The notes: generated by a model from the letters alone, not told the origin. 64,000 bases of DNA from Lota lota (GCA_026745465.1 JACYXH010000177.1:472759-536758), one strand, 5' to 3'. Positions 1-15,068 are shown, counted from the stretch's first letter. Program-made: numbers and translations.

Positions 1-247
1 CATTGGATTTGTCTCCAATACCATTAGCATGATGTCGCCAGGCACGGGGCAGCACAGACTTTGAAATGACATGATTGGAGCTTGATATTGCTATCACAAA
101 AACAGGAAATATGCATAAAGGGAAACGGAGGGGGCGCAAGGGACAGAGGTATCTGCTGAGGGGATTGCAAAGGGGTGACGGAATTCAGAAAATATTATAG
201 ATTAATGTCTACTGTTGATACTCCCTATCAGAAAGAACCGTATGTTT

Positions 248-248
<1 letters not shown>

Positions 249-296
<48 letters not shown>
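249..296. repeat. (CA)n microsatellite
   Basis: About 24 uninterrupted CA units, read directly from the sequence. Confidence 0.95.
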
Positions 297-297
<1 letters not shown>

Positions 298-3200
298 TGC
301 AAATTGAATTGCCAGGCATTCCCTGCGACACATACACTCTCTCAATCACACAAACCCTAATTACTCACACACATTCTCCGTCTTTCTCGCTCTCGCTCAC
401 TGTGTGTCTGTATGTGTGTGTGTGTGACCTGTGAGGCATGTGTTCTGTTTTGTAACAACTGTAGAAAACTCACTCCGTCACACATCTCTATACATCACAA
501 CAAAATGTAGCAATAAAAAAATATGTACACACACACATACTTGTGCATGTGTTCCCCGTGATCCGTGATGCCTATCCTACGTTTTGTCACATGTCTATCA
601 TATATTTTAGTTATCCTGATGAGTGTTTTTTGATTAAGTCAATCCTCACATGATCCAACAATCAAAGCAAGAGATGTGAGAAACTGAAAACTGAGAATAT
701 ACAGTTCATAATGGAGCCGTATCAACTATCTGTAGGCCATAAAAAATACATCCAGACTGGGGAACCAAAACCTCCTGTATTCATTTGTTATCATTTTATG
801 TATTATGCCTTCATTACAGTCTTTTATAATGAAGGCACGCTGCTGCCGTTGCTGCTAGTGTGCGTGCGTGTGTGTGTGTGCCCGTGGGATAGATGGATGT
901 GCTTGTGAATACTTGATGAGTTGTCGAATGTCAGCAATGCATAATATTAATCTGATGTTTCCTTAGACCAGGAAATCAAGAGAATACAAATAGAGGGAGA
1001 CGCAGGAACAGAGAAAAGCAAAAGAAATGTGTGGATTTGGCAATGCAGTGAAGTGGGTATGACATTTTGTTTTTCGGATGACATAGCTGACCCTGTTATT
1101 GTTATATTCCGTTAAAAGAATGGAGCGATTGTTCTCGATTACAGCAGAGATGACACTTGATAGAAACATAATGTAGGATATTTTTTACATAGTAAGAGTC
1201 TTTATAATGTAAATGTTTCCATTTCTTCAAAATTACAACTGGATACATTTGAATTATATTGTAAAAGATGGATTGATTATCCCAATGTTATTGAACGCGA
1301 GTGATTTAATCCTGCAGAAGATAACCTATACTTCCCCAATTCTCTTTTTTATTTACTTGTATTTACTCTTCAGATTTTTGTTTTCCATTTGTAGTTTCTA
1401 AAATGAAAAAGGAACAGTAATGGTTAACTACTGCTTGAAACCTAAAGAAAAAATAAATATAATGTTTGTGTTGCAGTTGACTTCAAAGCTCCACTTAAAT
1501 ACACATTCCTTTGCTTTAACCCCTTCCTGTATTTTGTAACGTTAATCTTCTCATTGGTTTTAATCACTCAGGTTATTATTTCCAGGGCTTAAATATTGTT
1601 TGGAGAACTTAAAGCTCTCCAAACAAGGGAATGCTAGGGAATGCAATTTATTCTACAAGCATTTTTTGTCATATTTGTTGTCTTTACATCCCTACAGCCA
1701 TCAAAATATAGAATGCTCTTAAAAAAAAAGAAGCAGGTATCTTTGGCTGTCGCAGGCCTGTAATAAGCCCGTCTAATCACTTCATTCGGCCCGAAGGAAA
1801 TGATTGGATGGCCTACCTACCTGTCATGTCTACCTACCTATCCGGCTACCTACGCGCACTCTGCCCGTCCACTCATTGCGCATTACTGGAGTCTCTCACA
1901 TGGCAAGGCAGACCTGTTGCTAAAGCTAGCTAGCTAGTTATGTGTTTTGGGGGAGTGGCTTTGGAGTGAGGCCTGAAGAGAAGTGTGGGATTTCAAATAT
2001 ATAAAATATTTCAATATACTTCAAAATCTTGCTTACTCTGGCTGGTTTCTCCAAATTGCCTACCCTAACTTTAATAATGGTGTCAAGCTGTTGTTGATCT
2101 TTGCCTCAGTAATGTGGGTCTCTGAAAATAAAGTTATTTTGGGCTTGATCAATCTTCTTCTTTTAAAAAGGTGTGCTTGTGAGAGATGGGCCAAGAAAGA
2201 GAATTGGTTAACAGTAAAAAGGAAGGAATTACAATAAACAATTTGATTGCATCCTTAAGGCAACTGCCTCCCCCAAATTATTCACTTGACTTGCTCAAAT
2301 CAATCTCAATTCACATGCTTTCACTCATTATCTGTACCTTCCCTAACGCTCGTTCTCTTTCTCACTGTGATGTGTATCTTCATTATTTATGAGGACAAGT
2401 TAGTTGTTTGCCCCTTTCAGATATTCTTTCAACAAGTAGCTGTGTAGTGTGTAGTCTTTCGATGTGCACTCATGCATTCGTGTGTATGTGCACTTGTGTG
2501 TACCAGTTGCCACGGCTTAAGCCTTTGAATAACAATAATTCACGAATCAATATTTAAATGTATAGCAGCTAGCACCAAGCCTCATGAGACTATCCTGATC
2601 TTGTGAGTTCATATTATGTTTTTCTCTGCAGATCAGTCTTGTCTGATAGGACCAATCAGCGTTAGGGGGAGAGTGCAACAGTCGAAAAACAATGTTAAGA
2701 TTACCAGAAATGTGCACGGAAGGCTTTCATCTTTGGAGATATATTTTTGCTTTACTTCCAACTGGATTCAGCTAGAAAGAAGAGAGAGTATGAGAGTCAC
2801 TTAGTTATTAAATGTTGTTGGCTGTGTTTTTTTGAACAATGTAAGACTGCTCACATATGTGGAAAGGAATTGCTGCCCAGCTGCAGCCAGACTGATATCC
2901 ATTGCGAAATGCAAATTTCAAATCTGGGTGTTCTCACGAGGCTCACTAGCACCAGTGAAAGAAACCAGCATGGCCTGCTATGTAAAGTAGCAATACACAT
3001 TGTCAGATGTTGTCTCAACCGATCGATCATTCCCTGGATATAACAGCCGAGCTGCAATAAGGTTTACGACCACAATTAGCCAATGACCCAGCTAAAAAGA
3101 TTTATGTCCTTGGGGACATTTTTGGTTACCTTCTTTCTTTTTTTTCAATCTGAAGTGCAGCAGTGTAGCACTAATGAGCACCCTGGCCTATCAACCTCTG

Positions 3201-4045
3201 TGATTTATAACCATGGCCATATCTCATTGGAACTCTGCTCTCTGTCAAAGTTGACATTTGACATTTTAGCATCAAGGAGGTGTCAGGGGTAATATTATAT
3301 TTTCTGTCTTCTGTCCTTGGTCGGGACCAAAAATTCAGGAGGCTGTTCTGCCAAGGTTTAAAGTTATATGCAGATGATCTTTCCCAAAGTAGCATGGCAC
3401 TTTGGTTATAAAGTTACAAAAATGTTATACATTTGTTGTTATAAAAATGCAGACGACCAAAGTAGCATGGTGTTGTGGATCTTCACCCAAGTGAGGCATG
3501 CATGTGTTATGCCTCCATTCATTTCACTCCACTAGCTCCCTGGAGCTGTGAGCAGTTCTGATCATTGAAGGCTGCTTTCAGGACTGTCGCTGGAGTCATA
3601 CCCGCCTACACCGAATCACCCATGCACGCCCCTTAGGGACTGAAACTCACGCCTTGTGTACCAACCAATTCCCCAGACTCTTCTCTTCATGGTTCCTGAA
3701 CGGTGGAGTGAGCCACTATGCTATGCCCCAGGACATGCTCCGCACAGGATGTTGTGTGTCAGAATTAATGTTCGTTGTCATGGATTCATGGACCAATCAA
3801 AATAGTTTCTGGTGTGAAAAACGTTGTTTCCAACTTCACCACTCCAGTGTTCTCCCAATTCTCCTGTTTTCCTTCAGATAAAGGAAAGGGGTCAGACTCT
3901 TATTCCCTGATGTCCAGTCCTCCCCTAAAGCCCTCATCAGTGTGATGGCATGTGCTACACTTAAAGAATTGGATAGAATCAATCTATAATCAATAAATTT
4001 TTTGGTTGGTTTGTTTTGTTGACAAATATTCAGGTGTTGATTCGT

Positions 4046-4171
4046 CTAAATTTAAACTAAATTTAAACTAAATTTAAACTAAATTTAAACTAAATTTAAA
4101 CTAAATTTAAACTAAATTTAAACTAAATTTAAACTAAATTTAAACTAAATTTAAACTAAATTTAAACTAAA
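4046..4171. repeat. 11-bp AT-rich minisatellite
   Basis: The unit CTAAATTTAAA is repeated about 11.5 times with almost no divergence. It is followed directly by two copies of a 15-bp unit (AAAGAAACAAAGCCT) up to about 4198. The very low divergence between units suggests recent expansion, so copy number is probably polymorphic. Confidence 0.93.
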
Positions 4172-4566
4172 GAAACAAAGCCTAAAGAAACAAAGCCTAT
4201 ATTGTATCATATCAAATCTAGCAAAGTATTCCCACAAGGGTTTCGCAGTGCTTTTCCCTGCTGTTTCAGGGCGCAAGGCTAGGAGGGGATAGCTTTTCAT
4301 CCTACTGAATGCCGGCCCCTTCGGGACTGGACGTATGCTAAGAGGGTGTACAAATCGACTTGTGTCAGCAGATGTTGTAAACTATCCGACATGATGTCAC
4401 TACCGATCCTTCCGTTTAAGGTTTCCCGGAGAGGCTTAGCGGAAGGGGAGGGGGCATGTGCCTTCCACTGAACAGTAGACAATCAGCATCGACAGATGGG
4501 CATTTAATCACCGTGATTATTGAGAATGCAAATGTGCACTATTAGATACACTACGCAAAACACATC

Positions 4567-4568
<2 letters not shown>

Positions 4569-4613
<45 letters not shown>

Positions 4614-4773
4614 GACACCTACCCCAACTGCTATTGCAATGGGTGTACACACACATGAACATGCACACACACACTCTTACACATATTCTGGCACAACCCT
4701 TATGCAGTGGCTTTTTACATGATTAAAGAAAAAAGAAAAGAAAAAAAACTCTGAATTCACACATTCTCTTTCT

Positions 4774-4836
<63 letters not shown>

Positions 4837-5096
4837 AAATTATTGTCCACAGTGTCTGCTGTGCACTGTTAAACAGAGGGTCCAGGGCTCTCTGTCTGGT
4901 GTGAGTCAGGGTAATGACTGTTGCTACCTGGACAGACTGTTGCAGCAGAGGAGGCCGTTCCCTTGTAAAGTATAACCTCTTCTGGTGGCTGCAATGCCAT
5001 GCACGACGATGATTTAGAACAGACATGCATTCTTTATTCAGCAGCTCATGCACAAGTGCCTGCCACTCACTCACTCACTCACTTGCGCACGCGTGT

Positions 5097-5153
<57 letters not shown>
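4569..5153. repeat. Cluster of three CA microsatellites
   Basis: Three CA tracts lie within 600 bp: 4569-4610, 4776-4834 and 5100-5153. Non-repetitive sequence separates them. Confidence 0.93.
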
Positions 5154-5155
<2 letters not shown>

Positions 5156-5750
5156 CTCATACAAACTAATATTCTGTGTATCGTCTCAACCACTGTGCTT
5201 GTATTTGTTTCTAATTTTTGTAATTATTTTGTGTTTTGTCTCGTTCTGTTTAATTGGATAGTTAATTCCCGTACTTTGCATTCTCTGCATTGAGGCGAGA
5301 GATGCATGTTGCCTGGGCTTTTATTCTAAACACCATTTAAATAACTAGATCTGTCATCAGTATTCCAAATGAGTATTCCAACGCTTTGAGTGAGTCATTA
5401 CCCAAAAGGATTCCTTGTATCATAATTAGTTAACAGTATATCTTTTTTGTTGTTGCATAAGACAGGGCTCAGGTGAAAGTATCAATGCAGGTAGAAAATT
5501 AAGATGTACATATTCTGAACTTCTACTCCAGTGTCCTCTGCCTCAACTACCTGCTGTAAGCAGTTGCTACCAGGGATAGTAAATGTATTCCCTCACCTCA
5601 AAGGAGCCATTTCAAACACAACCACAGCTTGAAGAATACATCGCCAGATAAAATCGAGTAGAGCAAGTAACCTCACGAGACTTTGAAAAACAAGCGAACT
5701 GGAGAATAGGACAGCTCTGATGAAACATCTCATCACGTCTCTCTCCTCAG

Positions 5751-7807
5751 AATGTGTACTACACCAGCTCCCAGCAGCTGCACCTCGGGGTGCTCAGCCC
5801 CACCATTGATGACGACGACAACAAGTGTCTGGTGGACGTCAACAGCAGACCCAGGCTGCTGGAGTGCAGCTACGCCTCCAACAAGCATCTGAAGCTCACC
5901 TGGACCTTCACTCAGGTAACACACACAAACACGCAAGCATACACACACACACACACACATGCACACCCCAACCTCAAAGGGACGCACATGCGCATGCGCA
6001 CACACTCGGAAGAAAATGTTTTGCGCTTGTTAGGAACTGAACATCGGTACCCAACTCTTGGTACCGTTTGGCTAGTGGTACTGACCTTTATTAATTCAGA
6101 GTACTTCCGTCGTGATAGTGTTTGGGTCATCTCCCTCTCTGCACACAGGAGGCACTCGACACCTTTACGAAAGTTTTGCACATTATCAGTCTTCTAAAAT
6201 GATCATCAGATCAATCATAAATCCCCCACCCTACCCACCCGCTATAATGGGCCACATGTTTATAGGGAAAGCCGACACTGCGGACACACACACGCTCAAG
6301 ACAATATCACCGAATGCGCACACACAAGACAATGTAGCTGAACAATGTACAGTCGTTCCCCATCTTCAGAACAAATCTGAAGACCCATTTCTTCTGAGAG
6401 CGGTTCATCAAGCCTCCATGTGCGCTTTGTTGTTTGTTGTTGTCTGTGTTTAATGTAGAGTGTACAAATTACTTTGTTTCGAAGTGTTATGCTCCTATTA
6501 TGCGATTGACTGCGAAAAAAAAAAACACCCACACACACAACCTGTGTGTGTGTGTGTGTGTGTGTGAATGTGAGACATTAAAGCACTTGAGTGAAAAACA
6601 CTATATAAATGCCGTCTGGTTACCATTTGAACATGTATGAACACCTGCAAACCTATTAGAAATGCAGCAGTTTCAGCTGACAAAAACCCTGGATTGCAGA
6701 ACCTTAGGGTATATGTCTGATATGGAATGCTTTTAATGGCTAGTGGTCTGTCATCTCTCTGTCACTTGAAAGCCTTTGCAACATTCTCATTCTTCCAGTT
6801 AATATCTTTAGTCCTTGGTCGCCCCGGTTGTCCATGCATTTCCCCTCATTAGTATTCTGTTGGAGTCTCTACTGTACAATGTCTGCATGTTCACGTTTGA
6901 TCAAAGAACATCACATTTCTATCAATATCTTTTTAGATTCAATATTCAAACGAAAACAAATTCTGTCTGATTGAGTGCCGTGTCCTTTTTCTTAGGACTT
7001 ATCCACGGAAATTTACATTATTTTATTTCAGCTTGTCAATCATTCATATTTTTCATAAAAGGAAATCTTCACACAAATACAACTGTTTCTTATCTCATGG
7101 CAACGTGAGCCTAGAAATGAGGATAATTAGTGCTTAAAACACATTTACCCACACACACACAGTGTGTGCGTGGTCGGATTAGGCAGATAGCATGTGAGAC
7201 AAAGGATGATGATGTGTGACAGGGGAGGGTGAGATATGGCAAAAGTTTGATGGGGGGTGAAGAAGAGAGCAGCATAAGAGGATAACAGGAATGGAATGAG
7301 AAAGTAATGGCACGGAGAGTCAGCGAGAAAGAGAGAGAGGCAGAGGGAGAGAGAGAGTGGTCAATCTGTGTGTGTGAATTATTGATACATAGATCTTTTA
7401 CAATATTGAATAGAACCTAACCCCGAGGGAACACTGGATTGAGAGAAAGAACAAGAGAGGGAGAGAGATAGAGTGTGGTTAGGGTTGAAATTACAGGATG
7501 TCAGTTGTGTCTACGGTAGAACCTTCGATTTATGCCGATGAGTTAGAAATATAAAAGCTGCACATATCCAGCGTATCTTGCATACAAAGGCACACAACGC
7601 CTTGTATGATTGAATAAAATACAATTATTTTCAAATACACTCAGAGAATGTCTAGCTGGCATTAGAGTAGCCCAATACAGTGCTCTCCATGGCCATGGAA
7701 AGTGTCACCAGCCAACCACCAATGTTACCTGTGAAACTGGTCAGGGTGGCAGAGAACGACTCACTAAACCCCTAGATAGGGTGCTAGTTCGCTACATGGC
7801 TATGCAC

Positions 7808-7892
<85 letters not shown>

Positions 7893-8844
7893 CTGCACAG
7901 GAGCTCCAGTGCACCTAACAGATGTGGTTTTAGATGTTAGAAGAACGCTATGCTCTAAAAACTGAAGCAGTAAAACGCAGAGGGGGAAACCATACAGTTT
8001 ACACTCAGGATTAATGGGACGGTATGGATTTAAGGTGTCTGGAGGTAGACGGCTGTGAAGCCTACCGCTGTGGCACCACGCGCCTCCAGAATGTACTTTC
8101 AAAGCAGACACTAGTGCAACGCTCAATGTCTGTTGGATATTGATCCGTCGCCTCATGGACCGATAACTGCAGTATAAATGGCAGGCAATGCCTTCAAGGT
8201 TTACCAACCTTTATACTTTAAGGCCTTGGTGTACAAATGCTGATGTAGGATCAGCGGAAAATCATGCTTGCTAATATATTCCGATAATTCTTTGGATTGA
8301 GTCTAACTGCACATGAGTTCTTGAAAAGGGGAATGTATTGAAACTCGATATAGTGGGTTCTCGGTATCAAAAGATCCAATGACCAATGCAATTAATACAG
8401 AAGCCTGCCTTAGAAAGGCACTTAGAGTAAATGGGGATGGGGAAATGGAGAAGAGGTATTGCAGACTATACTTTGCAGCCTTTATCACTTGCATTAGGAT
8501 AAGTGTTCTGAATAAGAGCTCTGAATGGACACACCTTTCCTTAAGGTGAAGTCATTGATGACCAAGCAGCCTGCTGACTATAAACTGCCTGCCTGAGTGA
8601 CCGATGGCTTTTTTGGCCGGCTGGCTGACTGCCTGATTAAGTGGCCTTCCCGCTTTAATATGAAGAGATCAATAGTTCAGCCAAGCTGCACTCTGTTGCT
8701 GTAGTGGCCACATCAAGGACAAGGTAGAGGACACCTGCCAAATGTCTCTATCCATCTGTTCATCTAGTCTGTCCGCCTGTCTGTCGCCCTGTTACAGAGA
8801 GAAAGCAAACTAGAAACACAGTGTAAAACTAAAGCCAGTTAATT

Positions 8845-8875
<31 letters not shown>

Positions 8876-9795
8876 GGGGGGGGTGTTATTTTTTACTGTT
8901 CTTATCCTTTACTGTTCTAGTCTTTTATTGCATTCCTGGTGATTGTAAACTTTTACTGACTACCTTTATGATACAATCTCAAGACCTAGTGCTGTATATA
9001 CTGTATATACAGCTCTGACTACACTACAATGCAAATTACTCCAACCTAACATTGTCAAAGCAAAGAGGAGAAACTTATTACTCTGTTCTTCTGTGCTGAC
9101 ATTAAAATAACAGATGAAGGTTGTTTGATGGAAACGTTATTGTTTCCATTCTCTTCTCTTTGTGAGCGTGTGCAGTCTTCCGAGCATTCAGTTTGGAGAA
9201 ACAACAACAACAGAGGCCTGGAAGGAGTACCTTTCCCCTCCCCGCCTCCTCTCAAGAGGTTTTGGCTGTTATTTTTAGTTTGGCTGGGCAGAGCTGGCCT
9301 TGGTGCTGGAGAGCTGAGGTGCTCTGGTATTTGCTAACCGCTGTGTGTGGCGCTGAATCCTGACTGCTTTACAGATGACGACTGTCGTGCTTCATTCAAA
9401 CAAAAGTTTGCGAATGCGCACTTAAATCATGTTGATCGTATTGCACGGAATAGGTATAGGTATGTCTGTTTTCCGGAAAGCATGGACTGATTTTAATATA
9501 GAACAACCTTTTCTCCGCAAAGCATTAGATCACCAACACACACACACATACATACACACATACACACATACACTCACTCACCCACTTGCTCACTCACTTG
9601 GTATGAACTCTTGTGCTCATAATCTCTCTCTTCCTCTCTTTCTCCCAGGATGGCTCCATTCAGAACAACGAGTCCCAGCGTTGTTTGGAACTGGTAAACA
9701 GCAGCCAATCAGAGTTCAGCTACCAGCTGGCCATTCAGGACTGCTCTGGTCAGAAGTGGACCATCACTAACATACTGACGGTCCTTCCGCAATGA
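5751..9795 (+). CDS. galnt18: Polypeptide N-acetylgalactosaminyltransferase, C-terminal lectin exons (GALNT18-like, partial)
   Basis: These are the last two coding exons of a type II Golgi enzyme family that starts mucin-type O-glycosylation by moving GalNAc from UDP-GalNAc to Ser/Thr. Exon 5751-5915 (acceptor CTCAG, donor GTAACA, phase 0) gives 55 residues, including SSQQLHLGVL and CLVDVN. Exon 9649-9795 (acceptor TCCCAG) gives 48 residues, including CLELV and a GQKW (QxW-type) motif, and ends at TGA 9793-9795. The cysteines and QxW pattern are those of the ricin-type lectin domain that closes GALNT proteins. The catalytic domain and earlier lectin repeats lie upstream of the window. The 3.7-kb intron carries an L2-type LINE end and CA repeats. 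A poly(A) signal AATAAA is at 9992-9997. Membership of the GALNT8/9/17/18 group is my reading of the sequence. The choice of GALNT18 rests mainly on human 11p15, where GALNT18 and PTH/BTBD10/BMAL1 also lie. Confidence 0.8.
6350..6612 (+). mobile_element. L2/Rex-type LINE 3' end, decayed
   Basis: Around 6356-6395 one frame reads FRTNLKTHFF, matching the LKTHLF-like C-terminus common to fish L2/Rex-type LINE reverse transcriptases. A tail ending in CACTATATAAATG follows at about 6599-6611, like other LINE/SINE 3' tails. It is interrupted by A-tract and CA/GT insertions and has no intact ORF. It lies in the last GALNT intron. Confidence 0.55.
7808..7889. repeat. (CA)n microsatellite
   Basis: About 41 CA units in the last GALNT intron. 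Confidence 0.95.
8860..8883. repeat. poly(G) tract after a short GT run
   Basis: A homopolymer of more than 20 G follows a short GT run. Its length in an assembly is unreliable. It could form G-quadruplex structures. Confidence 0.85.
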
Positions 9796-10531
9796 CCCCT
9801 GCACACACCCCTGAAAACATTGCAGGTTGTTCTGCAAGCGTGGTTCAGAGGGCCAAGGCTGTGGGCTGAGCTCATCGGCAGTGACACCAACGTGGATCAC
9901 TAGATAGACAGTGGTGCTGCCCACAGGAATGGAGCAGCAATGAGAAAATCAAACCCACTGACCTCCTCTGAAAGACCCCCTGACCTGCTGCAATAAAACA
10001 AAACAAATGTATACTTATTATTTTAAAGATAACCTTCACCCTCATGGTAGGAGCAGCGGCAGTCAGATATGGACCGTCTGTTACCTGTGTTCACCCTGAA
10101 GATGGACAGAGTGCTCATGGAAGAGAACAGAGTTCAAGTCTGGGAACTACCGTAACCTCCCTGGTCATGTGGGTAACTGCCCAGCTGACAGTGGAGCTCA
10201 CAAAGTTAGGCTTACAAAACTATGCTTATGAACTGAAAACCGAAATCAAACTCTGCAAGATAAACTCATGCTACACTTGCAGAGGGAGAGGAAAGTAAAT
10301 TAAACTAGATGTCTTTAATCATTGTCGGTCTCTGTTGCTATTGGTTATGGTGATGCAAGTGTAGTGCAAGGCCCGCCTCAACCAAATTGAAAATACGTTC
10401 CTCTAATTTGATTTAAAATTAAAAAAAAAGCCAATTCCTTTCATCTATCAGAGAGACTTTAACCCTAAAAATACAGTTTGAACTCCAGTAGTAGGACAGC
10501 ATTACAGTCTTTTAGAATGAAGGCCTGCTGC

Positions 10532-10532
<1 letters not shown>

Positions 10533-10618
<86 letters not shown>
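10533..10618. repeat. (GT)n microsatellite
   Basis: About 43 TG/GT units. Confidence 0.95.
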
Positions 10619-10624
<6 letters not shown>

Positions 10625-11616
10625 ATTGTATTCTGTTACTGTGCATAACCTTTTTTATACTTTATATTTGTGCAATGAAAATTGGGACACTTGATAAACA
10701 AGCTTTATTTAACTAGTGTTCTGTATGGTACTAGGTTCACTTGCATACATGTAGGTCAAACTTTCAAACTCTTGTCCACTTGTTTATTGAATCCTCTGTC
10801 TCTCAAGGTGAATCTGGAACCCACCAGGCAAACCTCATATTTAATGCTGTACTTTCCCTGTGGGGCCAGTTGTTTATCTTTGTGAAATCTTTTTCCAAGG
10901 CAATCTTTCTTGCATCAAAAGCCCACTTATAAACAGTAGTGTTACTATCGTTCACTTCTCCCAATTATCACAAAACCTGTTTTCATAATGAGGCTTTTCA
11001 TTGTGTGCATTGTGTGTGTGTCAGTTTTTTTTATTTGATCTACCTTCTGCTACTGTGTAGCATCTATTACCTATGACGACTTATTGTTGTATTTATGTTT
11101 ATTATCTTTGTTTCATCTTATTTGAAGGTATTTGTCAGGTATGTTAAACCTGAATTATTTCGCTACTATCTCAATTCCTGGGGAGCTCTTGTATAACATC
11201 CTGAACATATCTTTAAGATTTAAAAAACATCTTACTTAAAGATACCTGTGTTATCTACGAAAAAAACCAATAAATAAATGCTGTGATACAAACCACTAAT
11301 GGTGTTTCCTTGCTATCTGTTTGGATGGTTGTCCCTCCAGAAAACTGTGGAAGTGACTCTGACACCGTGTTGCATGTTGTTCTGTGCCCTCTTCGCAGTA
11401 AACAATATGACACCAGGTGATAGGGTGTCAACTAGATTGATGGACAGCTGTGTGCTGTCCATTAATCTGCATGTATACGTCTGCAGACCTGCCATGCAGT
11501 GACAACAAACTACTCAAGTTTCAGAGTTGTTGTTTTTTGCATCTTAGCTTGACACAAAGAAAACAACCACAGTAGAACATAAATTCAAGTTTATACTTTA
11601 AACTTTGTTTGTTTTC

Positions 11617-11680
11617 CTGCAAAGCGTCTTTGGGTGCTTAAAAAAGCACTATATCAAATGTGATATAGGTGCTATAGAGC
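11617..11680 (+). mobile_element. LINE/SINE 3' tail fragment
   Basis: GCGTCTTTGGGTGCTTAAAA followed by AAGCACTATATCAAATG resembles the 3' tail shared by fish L2-type LINEs and V-SINE-like elements. No head or coding part can be recognised upstream. Confidence 0.45.
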
Positions 11681-12139
11681 TCAAATGTATTCTTATTTTT
11701 GTTATTACAGTGATTGCTAGCAACTTGTGCAGATGTGATGAAAATAACAGTCCAGGCCAAACTAATTACAGTGATTCATTGATTCAAGTGTATAACAAAG
11801 CAAAACAAAAAAACTATGAAACATGGATGTGCATAAATATCCGTTGTTTGCAAGTGCCAGGTTAACGGGGCCTTTGCAGAGTAATGTGACTGCCTCTACA
11901 ATAGATAGCTTGAATGATGGAGAGCGTTAAAGTGCTGAAACCTCTTAAGCAGTCCTTGTCTCTGTTGAACTTAAAGTGTTTGGCTCAATGAAACATAAAT
12001 GATATAGTATTCTGTGAACATAGCTAGCACTGGTAATAGTAATGCCACCATACGCACCATAATGCACACAAATACACTCAAAGCTAAGCTAAATTCATAG
12101 CTTTTTTTTAAGCACAGTTTCAGACCAGGGTGTAACAAT

Positions 12140-12510
12140 CAACAAACTGAGAATTGGACACAGTAGGTTAAATAGTACACTTTTTATATTGGGAAAACAT
12201 CCGACTTGCTATTGTAGTTTGTGTGAGGAAAGAGGGGTTATGTTTGCTGGATTACGGAAATTAGGTTTAGTTGGACTCAGGATTACAGATGTCCTTGAGA
12301 GTGGAGTTATCGTTAATGGAAGGAAATATTTATTTGCGTTTTTGAAAGACACTGGTCTATTTAGGAAATTGTAGTTTAATGTATTGGTATGAATAAATAG
12401 ATGATGGGTAATTGTCTGTAGGAGGCAGTAATGCAACGACTTGGATGCCAACTGCCATTAAAACTAGAAGAAGAAGAAGAAGAAGAAGAAGAAGAAGAAG
12501 AAGAAGAAGA
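12140..12510 (+). mobile_element. 5'-truncated I-clade (Nimb-like) LINE with perfect TSD
   Basis: The coding part from about 12147 reads LRIGHSRLNSTLF then GKHPTC and ends in DTGLFRKL followed by TAG near 12374. This is the C-terminal region (after the RNase H-like domain) of I-clade non-LTR retrotransposons. The 3' UTR has the typical GGCAGTAATGCAAC...ATGCCAACTGCCATTAAA arrangement and ends in an (AGA)n tail. The 10-bp direct repeat GTGTAACAAT flanks the element exactly (12130-12139 and 12511-12520), defining a target-site duplication. The TSD is seen directly; the clade assignment is from recall of family features. Confidence 0.75.
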
Positions 12511-12926
12511 GTGTAACAATAGGAACTATTGTTTAGATGTTGTGGCAACACGGACCTAAGAGGTTGTTGCACCTAGAGTGAACACGCGAAGCGTATGTAT
12601 TGTGAACACGTGCCGAAGTTTAATAAAAGTCATTACCCAGTTGGGTAAGAACAACAAATTCTGTAGTCATCGTATGTGTAAAGGGAACAGAATTTAACAC
12701 AGGGGAGAGGATCATTCCCAATGCATTTTTGGAATGCCTTCATGATGTTAGGGGTATGATGGCTGCTACAAATAAGCCATTGCGTCGTTTATTTTTGTGA
12801 AGTCATTATCTAAGCATTTATTGTCTCGTGTATTGGATTACATTGGATTGTACATACACCAACAGGCATTGAAAACATTTAGCATACACACACTCTCTTG
12901 CTCGCCCTCGCCCTCTCTCACATTCA

Positions 12927-14757
<1,831 letters not shown>

Positions 14758-14758
14758 A

Positions 14759-15062
14759 CGAGACGTGTGTCACGTCTCGCCCTGCTCATTGAACACTTCA
14801 CGCCTTGCCCTTGTGTTTTCCCGCATCTGTGATTGTCCTCCCTCACCTTGATTGTTTTCACCTGTCCACATTCCCCTCCTAGTGTATTTAGTCGGCGTGT
14901 TTCCCTCTATCTGTGCCAGTTCATCTTTGTTCTTTGTATCAAGCGTCCCAGCATTTCTCTAGAGATTATTAACAGTTCCTGGTATTTTGATAACTGCTCA
15001 TTTTCCCAGACTACGCCTTTGTCTTCTCCCTGCCGGCAACTGATTACACGTCTACTAGTAAA
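14759..15062 (+). mobile_element. LTR-like block, possible solo LTR remnant
   Basis: The block starts at a perfect inverted repeat (arms 14759-14767 and 14771-14779). It reads like fish gypsy/ERV LTRs, with pyrimidine-rich CACCTGTC, GTGTATTTAGTC, and CCCAGACTACGCCTTTGTC segments. A TG...TTACA span of about 280 bp (14768-15047) is possible. No paired LTR or TSD was found, so this is a family-resemblance call. Confidence 0.4.
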
Positions 15063-15068
15063 GACCAG

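Larger units (their letters stand above)
1..5750. other. Intron of the GalNAc-transferase gene; no exon recognised
   Basis: I find no convincing coding exon here on either strand. The open frames present are short, and many are CA-repeat translations. Because the next recognisable exon (5751) begins mid-gene inside a ricin-type lectin domain, this stretch is most simply an intron of that plus-strand gene, with earlier exons outside the window. It holds CA microsatellites (249-296, 4569-4610, 4776-4834, 5100-5153), an 11-bp AT-rich minisatellite (4046-4171) and a short hairpin at 1596-1626. Confidence 0.6.
9998..12129. other. Intergenic; no gene recognised
   Basis: Sequence downstream of the GALNT poly(A) signal. 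It contains a GT microsatellite (10533-10618) and a LINE/SINE-like tail (11617-11680). The longest frames (for example 10044-10298) have no recognisable domain or splice context, so I do not call them genes. Confidence 0.6.

Noticed and set aside
4046..4171. CRISPR-like array
   Set aside because: The 11-bp units are directly contiguous with no spacers, and the sequence is eukaryotic; it is a minisatellite.
10044..10298. 84-codon frame after the GALNT poly(A) signal
   Set aside because: No domain, no splice sites and no conserved motif; most likely chance in intergenic DNA.
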